A stretch of DNA of 64,000 nt from CAYQXJ01 sp964421565 (GTDB lineage: Bacteria > Planctomycetota > Brocadiia > SM23-32), in the NCBI GenBank assembly GCA_964421565.1, contig CAYQXJ010000003.1:62001-126000 (forward strand), read 5' to 3'. Of this stretch, positions 16,640 to 25,771 are shown piece after piece; position 1 is the stretch's first letter, and each line of letters opens with the position of its first letter. The notes under the pieces are model-generated. The model ran no database searches and was not told the origin of the DNA. It was given only the letters and a program-made list of their open reading frames with translations. A program made the position numbers and the translations under genes.

Positions 16640-17065
16640 ATGGACCCATCCAGGCAATACGTGGAGACATCGATCACCACTCAGCAGCGTGGCAAGCTCA
16701 TCGTCATGCTCTACGATGGAGCAATTCGTTTTCTGCGGGTCGCAAAAGAGAAGCTTGCCGAAGAGGATTACGCCCTCAAGGGCGTCTACATCGGCAAAGC
16801 GCAGGATATCGTGGCCGAGTTGAATAACTGTCTGAACATGGAGGCCGCACCCGAACTGGCCGACAGTCTGCGCGCCCTGTACAACTTCATCTACAACCAC
16901 CTGAACGAGGCCAACATCGAGCGCAGTGTCGAGAAGGTCGACGAGTGCATCGGCCTGCTCGATGAACTGCGGGGAGCATGGGCGGAGGCTGCCGAGAAGG
17001 TGCCAGCCGGTGAGCCCGTGAAGGATGGGGCCGACCTGTCACCTACAGGTGGCTTCGGCGCATAG
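16640..17065 (+). CDS. fliS: Flagellin export chaperone FliS
   Basis: FliS holds flagellin unpolymerised in the cytoplasm. The ATG at 16640 has AGGAG upstream and gives 141 residues. The family features are clear: an N-terminal Y-V-E-T-S segment, then GKLIVMLYDGAIRFLRVAKE (near 18-37), then the amphipathic helices with RALYNFIYNHLNEANIERS. A C-terminal tail of about 15 residues is Gly/Pro-rich and variable. Its position after flagellin and fliD is canonical. Confidence 0.95.
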   Translation: MDPSRQYVETSITTQQRGKLIVMLYDGAIRFLRVAKEKLAEEDYALKGVYIGKAQDIVAELNNCLNMEAAPELADSLRALYNFIYNHLNEANIERSVEKVDECIGLLDELRGAWAEAAEKVPAGEPVKDGADLSPTGGFGA

Positions 17066-17081
17066 ACTCAACGACGCACAT

Positions 17082-19238
17082 TCAGCCGCTCTGCGGGTAC
17101 CCCCTCTTCGCGCAGCCCGCTTGTGCCGCGATGCGCCGCGCCGCCTCATTCCCGGGGCTCAGCACCAGGGCCCGTTCTGCCAGCTCCCGCGCCTGCTCGC
17201 CCCTTCCGGACTCCATCAGCAACGCGGCGAGGCCGAGCAGCGCGTCGACGTTCCCTGGCCGGTAGTCCAGGAAGCGTCGAAAGAGCGCTTCAAGCTCTCT
17301 CAGTCTCCCCGCTTTCCGGCCGGCGCTATCGGCCCTGGACAGGTATTCCAGGTTGTCCGGCTCGGCCTGCAGCGCGTTACACCAGTGGCTGAACGCCTGC
17401 TGGGTGTCGCCCAGCCGCAAACAGATCTCGGCAAGGCCGCACTCTACCTGCCCCCGAGCAGCGCGGGGCGCCCGGCTGGCCGCCCGCAGGAATGCATCCT
17501 GAGCCTGCGCGAGCTGGCCCTGCTGCAGAAACAGCTTACCGAAGGCGAGGGCGGGCCTGTGGCTGAGCGGCCGCAGCCGAGCGGCCCGATGCAGACAGCG
17601 GGCCGCCTCCTCCCCCTTGCCAAGCTCCACCAGGCACTCCCCGAGGCCCGCATAGCCTCGGAAGACGTCGAACTCGGCCGCTATCGTTAAAGGGAAAACA
17701 CTCGCTTCCAGGTCCTCCTCCGCCAGGCCGATCGCTTCCAGCCCGCGGCGATATGCGAGCGTAGCCGCTGCGTTTTCACCTTTGCTCTGATGGATACGAC
17801 CCAGCCGGATCCAGTTGTCGGCCCCGTAACCGCGCATGATCAACTGTCGACACAGGCGCTCCGCATCATCGTAGTCGCCCTGGGCAAAAGATAAATCGGC
17901 CCAGCGCCGGACCAAGAATGCATCGCCCACCCCGCCCTCGCCGAGTCGAGAGACCTGCTGCAGTAACTGCTTGGCGGCAGCGTAGTCGCCCTGCTCCTCG
18001 TAACCTTTCGCGAGCTGCAGCAGCATGTCCGCATGCAAGGCGGGGGGGTACCAATCCCACGGGATCTCTCGCGCTCTCTGCCAGCTCGCGCCGTCGTGCA
18101 GGGCTTCCGCCGGCACGAACACATCCCACATGCTCTCCGGAGGATCCTGCGGCCAACGCAATGGCTGGGCTCCGTGCTCCCGCGCATAGGCCAGAGCCCG
18201 GATTATCCGCATCTCCGCGTTCCGGCTGCACGCTGTGCTGGGCAGGTAGTAGAACTCCGCATCTACGGCTGCTGCCCCCAACATGTACCGGTCGAACTCA
18301 CGCATGCCGGCAGGGGCGGCGATCGTCTCGACATTCGGCAGTTTGGCCTCCTCGCCCAGGGCCTGTTGAGCCGCACTGACATCGGGCACCACGAACACGA
18401 AGCGTGCCGGGTAGTCCGTCTTGTCAAGCAGGTAACGCACGACAGCGGCGTTGCCCCCCTGCCACCCATCCACCGACAAGACAACAGCCACTTTGGCGAC
18501 GTGAGGCCATGGCTCGGGTGGGATGTCGGCGCGTATTCGACGCATGTTCTGCAGGAAGCGCTCCCTGTCCCGCCGCTGCACGTCAGATATGCGATCTGAA
18601 CCCGATACCGGAACGTAGTACTCGCCCGTCACAGCCTCCACGTGCGCGAAGTCGGTGTAGTAGGCCAGCTTGCGTGTGAGGTTCCAGTCGATAAGCACGC
18701 GAACGCTTTCGTCGTAGCCACCTGCGCGCTCCAACAGATCCCGCCGGTGCATCAGGCTGACATGCAAGGTGTGATTGAAGTGGAACATGAACATGCGATT
18801 GAAGTCGCGGCATATGTCCACCGACTTCTGCAGGGGATAGCGATGGCCGTCCTCGTCGACAACGACGGCTACCTTGTAGAGATCAGAATACGCAACGCCG
18901 ATCTGCGCCCGTGCGTCAAGCACCTCGGCAAGAGTGGACAGGTGCTGGGGGTACCAGACATCGTCATCATCCAGATAGGCGATGTACTGCCCGCGGGCGT
19001 GCTGCAACCCGAAGTTCAAACACGCAGCCTTGCCCCTGTTCTCGTCGCGGTTGAAGTAGCGTACTCGCTCATCGCCCACGGCCATCACCGCCTCTTCAAC
19101 ATCAACCCCGCCGTCGTTGATGACCAGCATCTCCCAATCCACCAGCCGCTGCGTCAACACGCTGCGGACGGCACTTTCGATGAAGTGTGGGCGGTTATAG
19201 GTGGGCGTCAGAACGGTAACGGTCGGACGGTTGGGCAT
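17082..19238 (-). CDS. GT2 glycosyltransferase fused to TPR repeats
   Basis: A 718-residue protein. Residues 1-230 form a GT2 (GT-A fold) catalytic domain: VTVLTPTYNRPHFIESAV, LVINDGG, ENRGKAACLNFG and the metal-binding cluster YLDDDDVWY. A second alpha/beta region (about 240-380, with VAVVLSVDGWQGGN) may be a degenerate transferase domain. From about 400 to the end TPR-type repeats dominate (CLVELGKGEEAARCLHRAA, GLAEICLRLGDTQQAF). TPR-linked glycosyltransferases often act on proteins. It lies 8 bases after the large fusion protein and next to the flagellar genes, so flagellin or surface-protein glycosylation is a reasonable guess. Acceptor and donor are unknown. Confidence 0.85.
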   Translation of the reverse strand: MPNRPTVTVLTPTYNRPHFIESAVRSVLTQRLVDWEMLVINDGGVDVEEAVMAVGDERVRYFNRDENRGKAACLNFGLQHARGQYIAYLDDDDVWYPQHLSTLAEVLDARAQIGVAYSDLYKVAVVVDEDGHRYPLQKSVDICRDFNRMFMFHFNHTLHVSLMHRRDLLERAGGYDESVRVLIDWNLTRKLAYYTDFAHVEAVTGEYYVPVSGSDRISDVQRRDRERFLQNMRRIRADIPPEPWPHVAKVAVVLSVDGWQGGNAAVVRYLLDKTDYPARFVFVVPDVSAAQQALGEEAKLPNVETIAAPAGMREFDRYMLGAAAVDAEFYYLPSTACSRNAEMRIIRALAYAREHGAQPLRWPQDPPESMWDVFVPAEALHDGASWQRAREIPWDWYPPALHADMLLQLAKGYEEQGDYAAAKQLLQQVSRLGEGGVGDAFLVRRWADLSFAQGDYDDAERLCRQLIMRGYGADNWIRLGRIHQSKGENAAATLAYRRGLEAIGLAEEDLEASVFPLTIAAEFDVFRGYAGLGECLVELGKGEEAARCLHRAARLRPLSHRPALAFGKLFLQQGQLAQAQDAFLRAASRAPRAARGQVECGLAEICLRLGDTQQAFSHWCNALQAEPDNLEYLSRADSAGRKAGRLRELEALFRRFLDYRPGNVDALLGLAALLMESGRGEQARELAERALVLSPGNEAARRIAAQAGCAKRGYPQSG

Positions 19239-19246
19239 GGCTCATC

Positions 19247-22200
19247 TCACAGGTAGCCCAGGTCGGCCAGGCGAGCCGTCACGGCCTTGCGCTCGCCTAT
19301 GGTCATATCCGCAGCGGCTGCATTCCTGGCGGGTGCATACATCCGCGCAAGTAACTCCTGCGCCCGCTCGCACAGACCCTCGGGTGGCGTCCTTGCACGT
19401 CTGGGCCAGTTCGAGAGGGGCCTGATGTCGCTGGAACCCCGCCCCGAATCCTGCACGCCGATCCAGCCCTGCTCGATGCACGCGAACATCTGCGGGCAGC
19501 ACTCGCGCACGGGTTTCGGGAACAGGTCCAGATAGAAGCTGCGACCGCCGTCCCGGCGATTGTTGTCGGCCCCCTCGTAGAAGGTTTGGGCTATAACGGG
19601 CCTTGGCGACGGGTCGCTCAAGCTTCGCCCCAGGAAGCTCTCCGGTTGCACGACTTCAACTGCCTCCAACAGCGTCGGGGCCAGGTCAAGGGTGGAGACG
19701 GGGCGGGCGGTGTTCACACCACGCAACGAACCAGTAAGGCCGCCGGCGAAGATCAGAGGGACATGCAACACGCCCTCCGTCAGTCGGTCGTAGCCGTGGC
19801 CGAACCGACCGTCCTCAAGCAACTCCTGGCCGTGGTCTGCCGTAATGGCCAGTAGCGATGCGCCGAGCAGCCCGGCATCCGCAAGGAAACGGCCCAGCAC
19901 TTCCAGTTGTATGTCCACATAGCTGACGGCGGAGTCGTAGAGGGACCCGTACTTGTCAGGTTCCTCGCGCAACAGCCGCAGCCCGATGGGCGATGCGAGG
20001 CATGAGTTCAGGAAGAACTGCTCCACGGTTGAGAAAGCACCCAGACGCGAATACCGCACCGTGATGTTCTCGTGCACGTCCATCAGATGCAACCAGATGA
20101 AGCGGTCCCGGGCATCCGCGTCGAGCAGCAGATTCCGGATAGCTCGAAGCACAATGTCGGCGGCATCGTACGGATAGAAACGTCGACGAGCTGCTATCCG
20201 CTCGATCAAGCTCTCTGAGTCGAGACCCGACATCTCGAGTAACAGTCCAAAGATGTCGGGATGGGCCTGGCAATCCTCCCTGAGTTTCGACAACTCCTGC
20301 CGCCCTGGAGCCTCAAGCCGGCGGTCCGAATGGTCTCTGAAGGTTCGCGCAGACGATTCGCGGTTCGAGTCGGCGATGAAATCATGGAACTCGTCAAAGC
20401 CCCGGTCATAGCCGTAGAAATGCGAGATGTGCGGGTTGGCCGCGTTGTATGCTACGGTATGCCACCCCGCGTTGGAGAGCACTTCGGCGAGGGTAGCCAG
20501 AGCAGGTGGGACGGCGCGGCTGCGACCGAAGTTCTGAAAGAAGTTGGACAGCATGATGCCGGGGAAACTCTGGGCCGTCTGGCCCGCGGTGGAGTAGGCG
20601 TAGGGGAAGTTCACGCCAGTGGCCGCCAGGGCATCCAGGGCCGGTGTCGTCGGACGGCGATAGCCGTTCTGCGAGAGGCGGTCGGCCCGCAGGCAATCGA
20701 CCGTTACCAGCCACAGTGTGCGCGCCGGCGCAGGCGACAACTCGACACCTAAAGCGCGCCGCGCGTCGGCACGCATCCCGGCCGAGGACAAGCAGCAAAG
20801 ATGATACTCGCGGCCTGCCGCGTCACCCTGGCGGTGGGCACACCATGCCGCCGCGAGGGAGAGGTCATCGTCGGTTACCACTTCCCCCGGAGGCAGCGCC
20901 CTGACGTCGTCCCTCAGGATCGAACCGTCGGGGTCTTCCCGCCCCAGGCGAGCGATCTTCGACTGCAGGTCCCGCTCACTCCGCACCAACCTCAGAATGC
21001 GGCCCGCCGCCGGCTCCTGGCCGGCTGAGCCAGCCACGCGGGACGGAGCATGCAACATCTCCTCGAGCATGTTGCGCACCGCCTCCACCTGGTGTTCGCG
21101 GGAGAAGTGTTTCTGCACGTAGGCACGGCAAGAATGAGGGTCTTCGGGCTCGCGCGCGAGCATGTCGGCCCCCTCAGCAGCCGTGTTGAAGCGCCACCGA
21201 CGGGGCCAGGACTCATCCGCGCCCGGGAAGTTGTGAACCACAGGAGTCAAGCCGCAGCTCATCCCCTCGAAGACCGAATACCCGAATGATTCCATCAAGC
21301 TGGTGCAAAGCACATAGCCCTTCTGCTGCATCCAGCCTGGCATGTCAGACACCCAGCCCTCGAAAACCAGCGCACCCTGCAGCCCGAGCTGCGAGCGCAT
21401 GTGAGCCATGTAACGCTCCAGGACCGGATCCTGCCAATCGCCAGCCATGCAGATTCGCCGTCGCACCCCGCGGGCCTCCAGCTCCGCCGCTATCTGGGCG
21501 ACAAGGGGCACGTTCTTCACAGATCGCATGTGGGCTACAAAGGCAACATCCTCGGGGCGACTGCGGACCGAAGGCAGTGCGAACCGGTCCATGTCCACAC
21601 CGTTGGGTATCACTACATTGCTTACGTCCACATGGGGGAAACGCTCCGCGAAGATCTCGCGCACTCCCTGTGAGACAAAAACCAGCTGGTCGACAACGGA
21701 CCAGTTGATCTGGCGGGGCAGATCGGTGAATGCCTCAAAGCGGTGAAGGCGTATAACGACCTTTTTGCCCTGCAACAATTCCGGGCGCCTTGTGATTCGC
21801 ACGGCGAGTTGGTTTGCCCATTCCAGCCACACAACGTCCGCCCAGTCAAAGGGCAGTTCCTGATCCGCCGACCGCACAAGGACATGGCGCACACTAAGCC
21901 CGTCCTCTTGCTGCAAGGAACTCGCCAAATCAGACATAAACCGCCCGATGCCCGGCAACTCCAGGCAAAGCAGGCGAGTCTTCGTCGAGCCGCCCGCCGA
22001 GCCAATCGCCTTCACCCGTTCGGCCTCGTAGTCACGCCCCGTAGCCCTGCAGAGCATGCGCAGGTTCTCCAGGGCTGAGGCGCAGCAGGGATCAGCGCAG
22101 AGGGCCTGCCCGAGGCGTTCTCGGCATTCTGACAGTTGCCCGAGTGCGAAATGCACGGCGGCAGTGTCGCTCAACAGCTCAGCATCGCCCGGCGCTTCTG

Positions 22201-22294
22201 CAAGCAAGGAACTGTAGATCTCAAGCGCGCCTCGCAGTTCGCCCTGTTCGAAAAGGGCCTCCGCGCGGCTTCGCTCCGATGCTCTATCCGTCAT
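19247..22294 (-). CDS. TPR-GT4 glycosyltransferase-alkaline phosphatase/sulfatase-fold fusion
   Basis: A 1015-residue protein. The ATG at 22294 has GGAGG 6 bases upstream and replaces a longer in-frame reading. Residues 10-90 are TPR-like. Residues about 105-415 are a GT-B glycosyltransferase: VVIPNGVDMDRF, VAFVAHMRSVKN and the C-terminal nucleotide-sugar motif ESFGYSVFEGMSCGLTPVV. From about 525 an alkaline phosphatase-superfamily domain begins (metal Asp in LVTVDCLRAD, ITADHGQE, FGHGYD). The nucleophile position reads Q-T-A-Q-S (Thr573), not the sulfatase C/S-x-P-S-R, so a phosphotransferase or hydrolase of the Thr-nucleophile type is more likely than a sulfatase. No signal peptide is visible. 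Probably co-transcribed with the GT2-TPR gene. Confidence 0.82.
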   Translation of the reverse strand: MTDRASERSRAEALFEQGELRGALEIYSSLLAEAPGDAELLSDTAAVHFALGQLSECRERLGQALCADPCCASALENLRMLCRATGRDYEAERVKAIGSAGGSTKTRLLCLELPGIGRFMSDLASSLQQEDGLSVRHVLVRSADQELPFDWADVVWLEWANQLAVRITRRPELLQGKKVVIRLHRFEAFTDLPRQINWSVVDQLVFVSQGVREIFAERFPHVDVSNVVIPNGVDMDRFALPSVRSRPEDVAFVAHMRSVKNVPLVAQIAAELEARGVRRRICMAGDWQDPVLERYMAHMRSQLGLQGALVFEGWVSDMPGWMQQKGYVLCTSLMESFGYSVFEGMSCGLTPVVHNFPGADESWPRRWRFNTAAEGADMLAREPEDPHSCRAYVQKHFSREHQVEAVRNMLEEMLHAPSRVAGSAGQEPAAGRILRLVRSERDLQSKIARLGREDPDGSILRDDVRALPPGEVVTDDDLSLAAAWCAHRQGDAAGREYHLCCLSSAGMRADARRALGVELSPAPARTLWLVTVDCLRADRLSQNGYRRPTTPALDALAATGVNFPYAYSTAGQTAQSFPGIMLSNFFQNFGRSRAVPPALATLAEVLSNAGWHTVAYNAANPHISHFYGYDRGFDEFHDFIADSNRESSARTFRDHSDRRLEAPGRQELSKLREDCQAHPDIFGLLLEMSGLDSESLIERIAARRRFYPYDAADIVLRAIRNLLLDADARDRFIWLHLMDVHENITVRYSRLGAFSTVEQFFLNSCLASPIGLRLLREEPDKYGSLYDSAVSYVDIQLEVLGRFLADAGLLGASLLAITADHGQELLEDGRFGHGYDRLTEGVLHVPLIFAGGLTGSLRGVNTARPVSTLDLAPTLLEAVEVVQPESFLGRSLSDPSPRPVIAQTFYEGADNNRRDGGRSFYLDLFPKPVRECCPQMFACIEQGWIGVQDSGRGSSDIRPLSNWPRRARTPPEGLCERAQELLARMYAPARNAAAADMTIGERKAVTARLADLGYL

Positions 22295-22517
22295 CGAGCC
22301 CTCCACTCGCGTGTCAAGGCAGGCGTAAGAGCAAAGCTTGTACCGTCGCACGGGGCGCGTCTGTGCCGCCCTCCAGAGGGCGTGACCGTTCATTTGCTCG
22401 ACCCGTGGTGAGATTCACAACGCACAGACACCGGTCATCCGGTGGGCGGACACCAGACCCCCGCAGCGCGTTGCGGCCATGGCCTCACTGCGCGGGGGCG
22501 GTGCCCGGTCAGTCGGC

Positions 22518-22547
22518 TTGACTTTGCCCTCCGGGCTTCGCGACACT
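22518..22547 (+). promoter_or_regulatory. Possible housekeeping promoter of the HD-GYP gene
   Basis: TTGACT (22518-22523), 18-base spacer, GACACT (22542-22547). The -35 matches 5 of 6; the -10 is poor (3 of 6). The start would be about 33 bases before the GTG of the HD-GYP gene. Confidence 0.4.
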
Positions 22548-22585
22548 GGAGCCCTCTGGTGGTACGTCAGACAACGGAGGCGAGG

Positions 22586-24229
22586 GTGAAGACAGGGGCC
22601 GCAACATGCCCGGTTGATGGCGTGCCGTCGCTCGGCATCCACCCCCGTATCCTTGTGCCTGCGAGCTTCCCAGCATTCGGCGTCTACAGCCGGCCAGAAG
22701 ACGACACCGGCTTCCGCCGCCTGATCGCCCCGGGCGAGCCCGTCTACGCCAACACGTGGCGACGGCTCCAGGAGCAAGGCATCGACGTGGTCTACGTGCG
22801 AGGCGAAGAACGCAACGCGTGTTTCGACTACGTCGAGGAACACCTGCCGCATGTGTTGAGCGCGAACGGCCCGCCCGGCAGCCATGGCGCGGAATGGGTC
22901 TACCGTCTCACCTGCCGCGTGCTCGATCTCCTGCTGGAGGATCGCGACTCCCTGGAATGCTACCGCCGCCTCGCCGGGCTGGCTGACATCCTTACCGAGG
23001 TCATCCTTACACGGCCGGACTCCGAGTGGCGCATGCTGGAGTGCGCACCGCTGCGACACCGCACCCATACGCACTGTGTGAACGTCGCCGTGCTCCTGGT
23101 CAGCTTCTGCCACCACGTACTGAAAGTGGATGACGACAAGTTGCTGCGCGAGTTGGCGCTCGGCGGCGTGCTGCATGACCTGGGCAAGACTCTGCTGCCG
23201 CGCGAGATACTCGACAAACCGGGCCGGTTGACTGACGAGGAGTTCGATGCGGTCAAGAAACACCCCACCGATGGCCTGCGCATCGCCGGACCGTGGCTGC
23301 ACGACTCCGACATCGCCCAGCGAGTAATTGCGCAGCATCACGAGGACGCCTGCGGCAGCGGCTATCCCGACGGGCGCGTCGGGCAGGCCATCAACAAGTT
23401 CGCCCGAGCCGCCCGCGTGGCCGACGTCTTCGACGCGCTCACCAGCAGCCGCCCGTACTCGGATGCGATGGACACGTTCGGGGCGCTTAACCATATGGTG
23501 GTGCACATGCAGCCGCGCTTCGACCGCACGCTGCTGCGCCGCTTCATCCGCCTGCTCTCAGCGGATCGCGACGGCGAAGCGCCTGTCACCGTGGCCGTTC
23601 CCGCCGGCGACGAAGCCCCACAGGAACTGATCCCCGCCCTTGTCGCCGGCCCGCCGATCGCCGACGCCGAGCCACTAACGCAGAGGGGTACGGCACCGGC
23701 CGCACCCCACCCGGCTCAACCCGCCGAGGAAGAAACCTCAGAGGAGGAGCCCCTGACGGTGGACGACCTGCTGAACCAGCAGGAGCAGTCGACGGCCCTT
23801 TTCGGCGGCATCATGCGCGCGCTCAACGACGCAGTGGAGATGTCGCTCCAGAAGCGCGAGCAGGCCCCAGAGCAGCCGCCCGACGCGCATGTCTCCGCCT
23901 CGCCAGCAAGCCCCTCCGAAGAGGCCGCTGCAGCACGGGCCCTTTTCCCCCTCGTCTGGCAGATTGACCGATGGCGCGCCGAGTTCGCTCCCCGGGAACG
24001 GGCTCAGGAATCGCCGCTGCGAGCGCGCATACTGGCGTGCCTCGAACTGCTGCGCGCTGATGTCGAGGATGCACTTGCAGCGTACCATGTCGAGATCATA
24101 GAGCCCGCCCCCAGCGGCGAGGACGGGTTGCACGCCCAGAGGGCCGGATTCGTCCTCCGTCACGGCGAGCATTCCCGCGTCCTCGAACCGGTGCGCATAG
24201 GGCTCAAATCGAAACGACGCGCCGGCTGA
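22586..24229 (+). CDS. HD-GYP domain protein (cyclic-di-GMP phosphodiesterase type)
   Basis: HD-GYP proteins hydrolyse cyclic di-GMP, a signal that often controls motility. I chose the GTG at 22586, preceded by GGAGG with 5 bases spacing; 547 residues. The first 130 residues are an N-terminal domain also seen in the second HD-GYP protein of this window (LYVRGEE-type region). The HD-GYP core carries HTHCVNVAVL, HDLGKTLLPREIL and HHEDACGSGYPDG. The last 200 residues are Pro/Ala/Glu-rich linker plus a C-terminal alpha/beta segment of unknown function. It is divergent from the glycosyltransferase fusion. Confidence 0.88.
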   Translation: MKTGAATCPVDGVPSLGIHPRILVPASFPAFGVYSRPEDDTGFRRLIAPGEPVYANTWRRLQEQGIDVVYVRGEERNACFDYVEEHLPHVLSANGPPGSHGAEWVYRLTCRVLDLLLEDRDSLECYRRLAGLADILTEVILTRPDSEWRMLECAPLRHRTHTHCVNVAVLLVSFCHHVLKVDDDKLLRELALGGVLHDLGKTLLPREILDKPGRLTDEEFDAVKKHPTDGLRIAGPWLHDSDIAQRVIAQHHEDACGSGYPDGRVGQAINKFARAARVADVFDALTSSRPYSDAMDTFGALNHMVVHMQPRFDRTLLRRFIRLLSADRDGEAPVTVAVPAGDEAPQELIPALVAGPPIADAEPLTQRGTAPAAPHPAQPAEEETSEEEPLTVDDLLNQQEQSTALFGGIMRALNDAVEMSLQKREQAPEQPPDAHVSASPASPSEEAAAARALFPLVWQIDRWRAEFAPRERAQESPLRARILACLELLRADVEDALAAYHVEIIEPAPSGEDGLHAQRAGFVLRHGEHSRVLEPVRIGLKSKRRAG

Positions 24230-24251
24230 GCCCGCTCTCCGACCCGGCCTT

Positions 24252-24280
24252 TTGACGTCCAGCACCTCTCCGGTTACACT
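24252..24280 (+). promoter_or_regulatory. Promoter of the nickel transport operon
   Basis: TTGACG (24252-24257), exactly 17 bases, then TACACT (24275-24280), a good housekeeping match. The -10 lies inside the first half of a 9-bp direct repeat, so a regulator bound there would block it. Confidence 0.68.
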
Positions 24281-24300
24281 AATCTCATATCGGTAACACT
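24272..24300. promoter_or_regulatory. Direct-repeat operator candidate before nikK
   Basis: GGTTACACT (24272-24280) and GGTAACACT (24292-24300) differ by one base and are 20 bp apart, two helical turns on the same face. The first copy overlaps the -10, the second lies just after the predicted start. It does not match the known Escherichia coli NikR palindrome, so the regulator is unknown. Confidence 0.48.
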
Positions 24301-24328
24301 ACGTCATGTCTCGAGGGGGAGAGAGATC

Positions 24329-25144
24329 GTGCGCCGACTCTGCGCCACAATTCTGCTCATTCTGGGCTGTATCGTCATCGCGAGCTATGCAGAAGGGCAT
24401 TTCCACACCTACTTGCCTCCGACTGATAACGGCTATGCCCGGCCTGGCCAGCCCGTCCGCTGGGACTACTTCTGGGGACATCCCTATGAGATGGTCGTCT
24501 TCGATGCCGAGAGGCCGACTGTTTACGCCTGGCCCCCGTCGGGCGAGCGGGAGGAAGTCGTCGTGGAGTCCTCCGAAGTGACTGACCCGCTAACGGGAGA
24601 TCAACGTCGTGGCTACATCTTCACATATGCCCCGCGGGAACTCGGTGATACCTGGCTTGTGCTGGAGGCTCCGCCCTACGCGGTGGAGGAGGAGGGCCTG
24701 ATCTGGCAGGATTACTTGAAGCAGTGCGTGCACGTATTGGCGGAGTCCGGCTGGGATAGCCGGATCGGCCTGCCGATCGAGCTGGTGCCGCTCACTCGTC
24801 CGTACGGCATAGAAGCAGGGTTCGCGTTCACGGCGCGCGCCTACCTGCACGGCGCACCCCTGCCGAACGCCACCGTCGAGATCGAGAAGTACAACGGCTT
24901 CCACGTGCCTGAGGATGCTCTGCCGAGGGACCAATTCGGCACGGAAGACGTGCCCATGATCACCCGCACGGCGAAGACGGATGTCAACGGCTATGTGACC
25001 CACACGCTCGATGAGCCCGGCTGGTGGGTCATAGCCGTGGAGGCCGAGAACGGGGTGGTGACGCACGAGGGCGAGCAGTATCCGCGAGTGCTGCGCGGCT
25101 GCCTGTGGGTGCCCGTTCAGCCGGCCACTGCGCTGAGCAAGTGA
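24329..25144 (+). CDS. nikK: Periplasmic DUF4198/NikK-type nickel transport component
   Basis: A 271-residue exported protein of the DUF4198 (nickel uptake accessory) class. It starts with GTG after a GGGGGAGAG site and has a signal peptide (residues 1-22, core ATILLILGCIVIASYA) directly followed by the His-rich mature N-terminus EGHFHTYLPPTDN. That terminal histidine arrangement, the RPGQPVRWDYFWGHPYE stretch and the beta-rich C-terminal half (VEIEKYNGFHVPED, TDVNGYVTHTLDEPGWW) match the family. First gene of the ECF operon; NikK-type proteins pair with NikL to assist the NikM core. Gene symbol is by context. Confidence 0.78.
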   Translation: MRRLCATILLILGCIVIASYAEGHFHTYLPPTDNGYARPGQPVRWDYFWGHPYEMVVFDAERPTVYAWPPSGEREEVVVESSEVTDPLTGDQRRGYIFTYAPRELGDTWLVLEAPPYAVEEEGLIWQDYLKQCVHVLAESGWDSRIGLPIELVPLTRPYGIEAGFAFTARAYLHGAPLPNATVEIEKYNGFHVPEDALPRDQFGTEDVPMITRTAKTDVNGYVTHTLDEPGWWVIAVEAENGVVTHEGEQYPRVLRGCLWVPVQPATALSK

Positions 25145-25159
25145 GGCAGCCATCATCCG

Positions 25160-25771
25160 ATGCATATAGGCGACGGCATCTTGCCTTTCGAAGTGGCGCT
25201 CGGAACCGCCGTGGCGTCAACCGCGCTCGCCGGAACGTTGCTCGCACGCCTCCAGCCGGAACAAATCCCACGCGTGGCTCTCTGCACGTCGTTCTTCTTC
25301 GTGGCCTCCCTTATCCACATACCGCTACCGCCCACGTCTTTTCACCTGATGCTTATCGGACTGGTGGGCATCGTCATGGGCGTGTGGACGTTTCTGCCCA
25401 TAGCCTTCGGGCTGTTGCTGCAGGCCCTGTTGTTCAAGCATGGCGGGCTCTCGTCGCTCGGAGCGAACGCGCTGATAATGGGATTGCCGGCGTATGCCGC
25501 GTGGGGCATCTTCCACCTGGGAAGGCGGTGCTCATCCCCCACCGGCCCGCTTGTGTTCGGCTTCCTTGCCGGGTGGCTCGCCGTTCTGTTCGCTCTGGGG
25601 CTGCTGAAACTGACGCTTGACGCGGCCGGCCCCGAGTTTTCCGAAGTGGCGTGGGTCGCCTTCATCGGCCACCAGCCACTGGCAGTTGCCGAGGGCGCAG
25701 TCACCGCCTTCGCCGCCTCGCTGCTGCAGAAGGTAGAGCCCCGCATTCTGATGGAGGCAGGACATGCGTAG
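25160..25771 (+). CDS. nikM: ECF transporter substrate-binding membrane protein NikM/CbiM
   Basis: This is the S component that captures Ni2+ or Co2+. The 203-residue protein begins MHIGDGILP, the family hallmark in which the N-terminal amine and His2 form the metal site. Six or so membrane segments follow, with the conserved (P)PTSFHLMLIGLVGIVMG and LLFKHGGLSSLGANALIMGLP regions. It overlaps the next gene by 8 bases. Accompanying NikK- and NikL-type genes favour nickel over cobalt, and no cobalamin biosynthesis gene is nearby. Confidence 0.92.
   Translation: MHIGDGILPFEVALGTAVASTALAGTLLARLQPEQIPRVALCTSFFFVASLIHIPLPPTSFHLMLIGLVGIVMGVWTFLPIAFGLLLQALLFKHGGLSSLGANALIMGLPAYAAWGIFHLGRRCSSPTGPLVFGFLAGWLAVLFALGLLKLTLDAAGPEFSEVAWVAFIGHQPLAVAEGAVTAFAASLLQKVEPRILMEAGHA

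Noticed and set aside
19247..20722. Sulfatase activity for the C-terminal domain of the large fusion
   Set aside because: The position of the formylglycine Cys/Ser is Thr and the following P-S-R is absent, so maturation to a sulfatase is unlikely.
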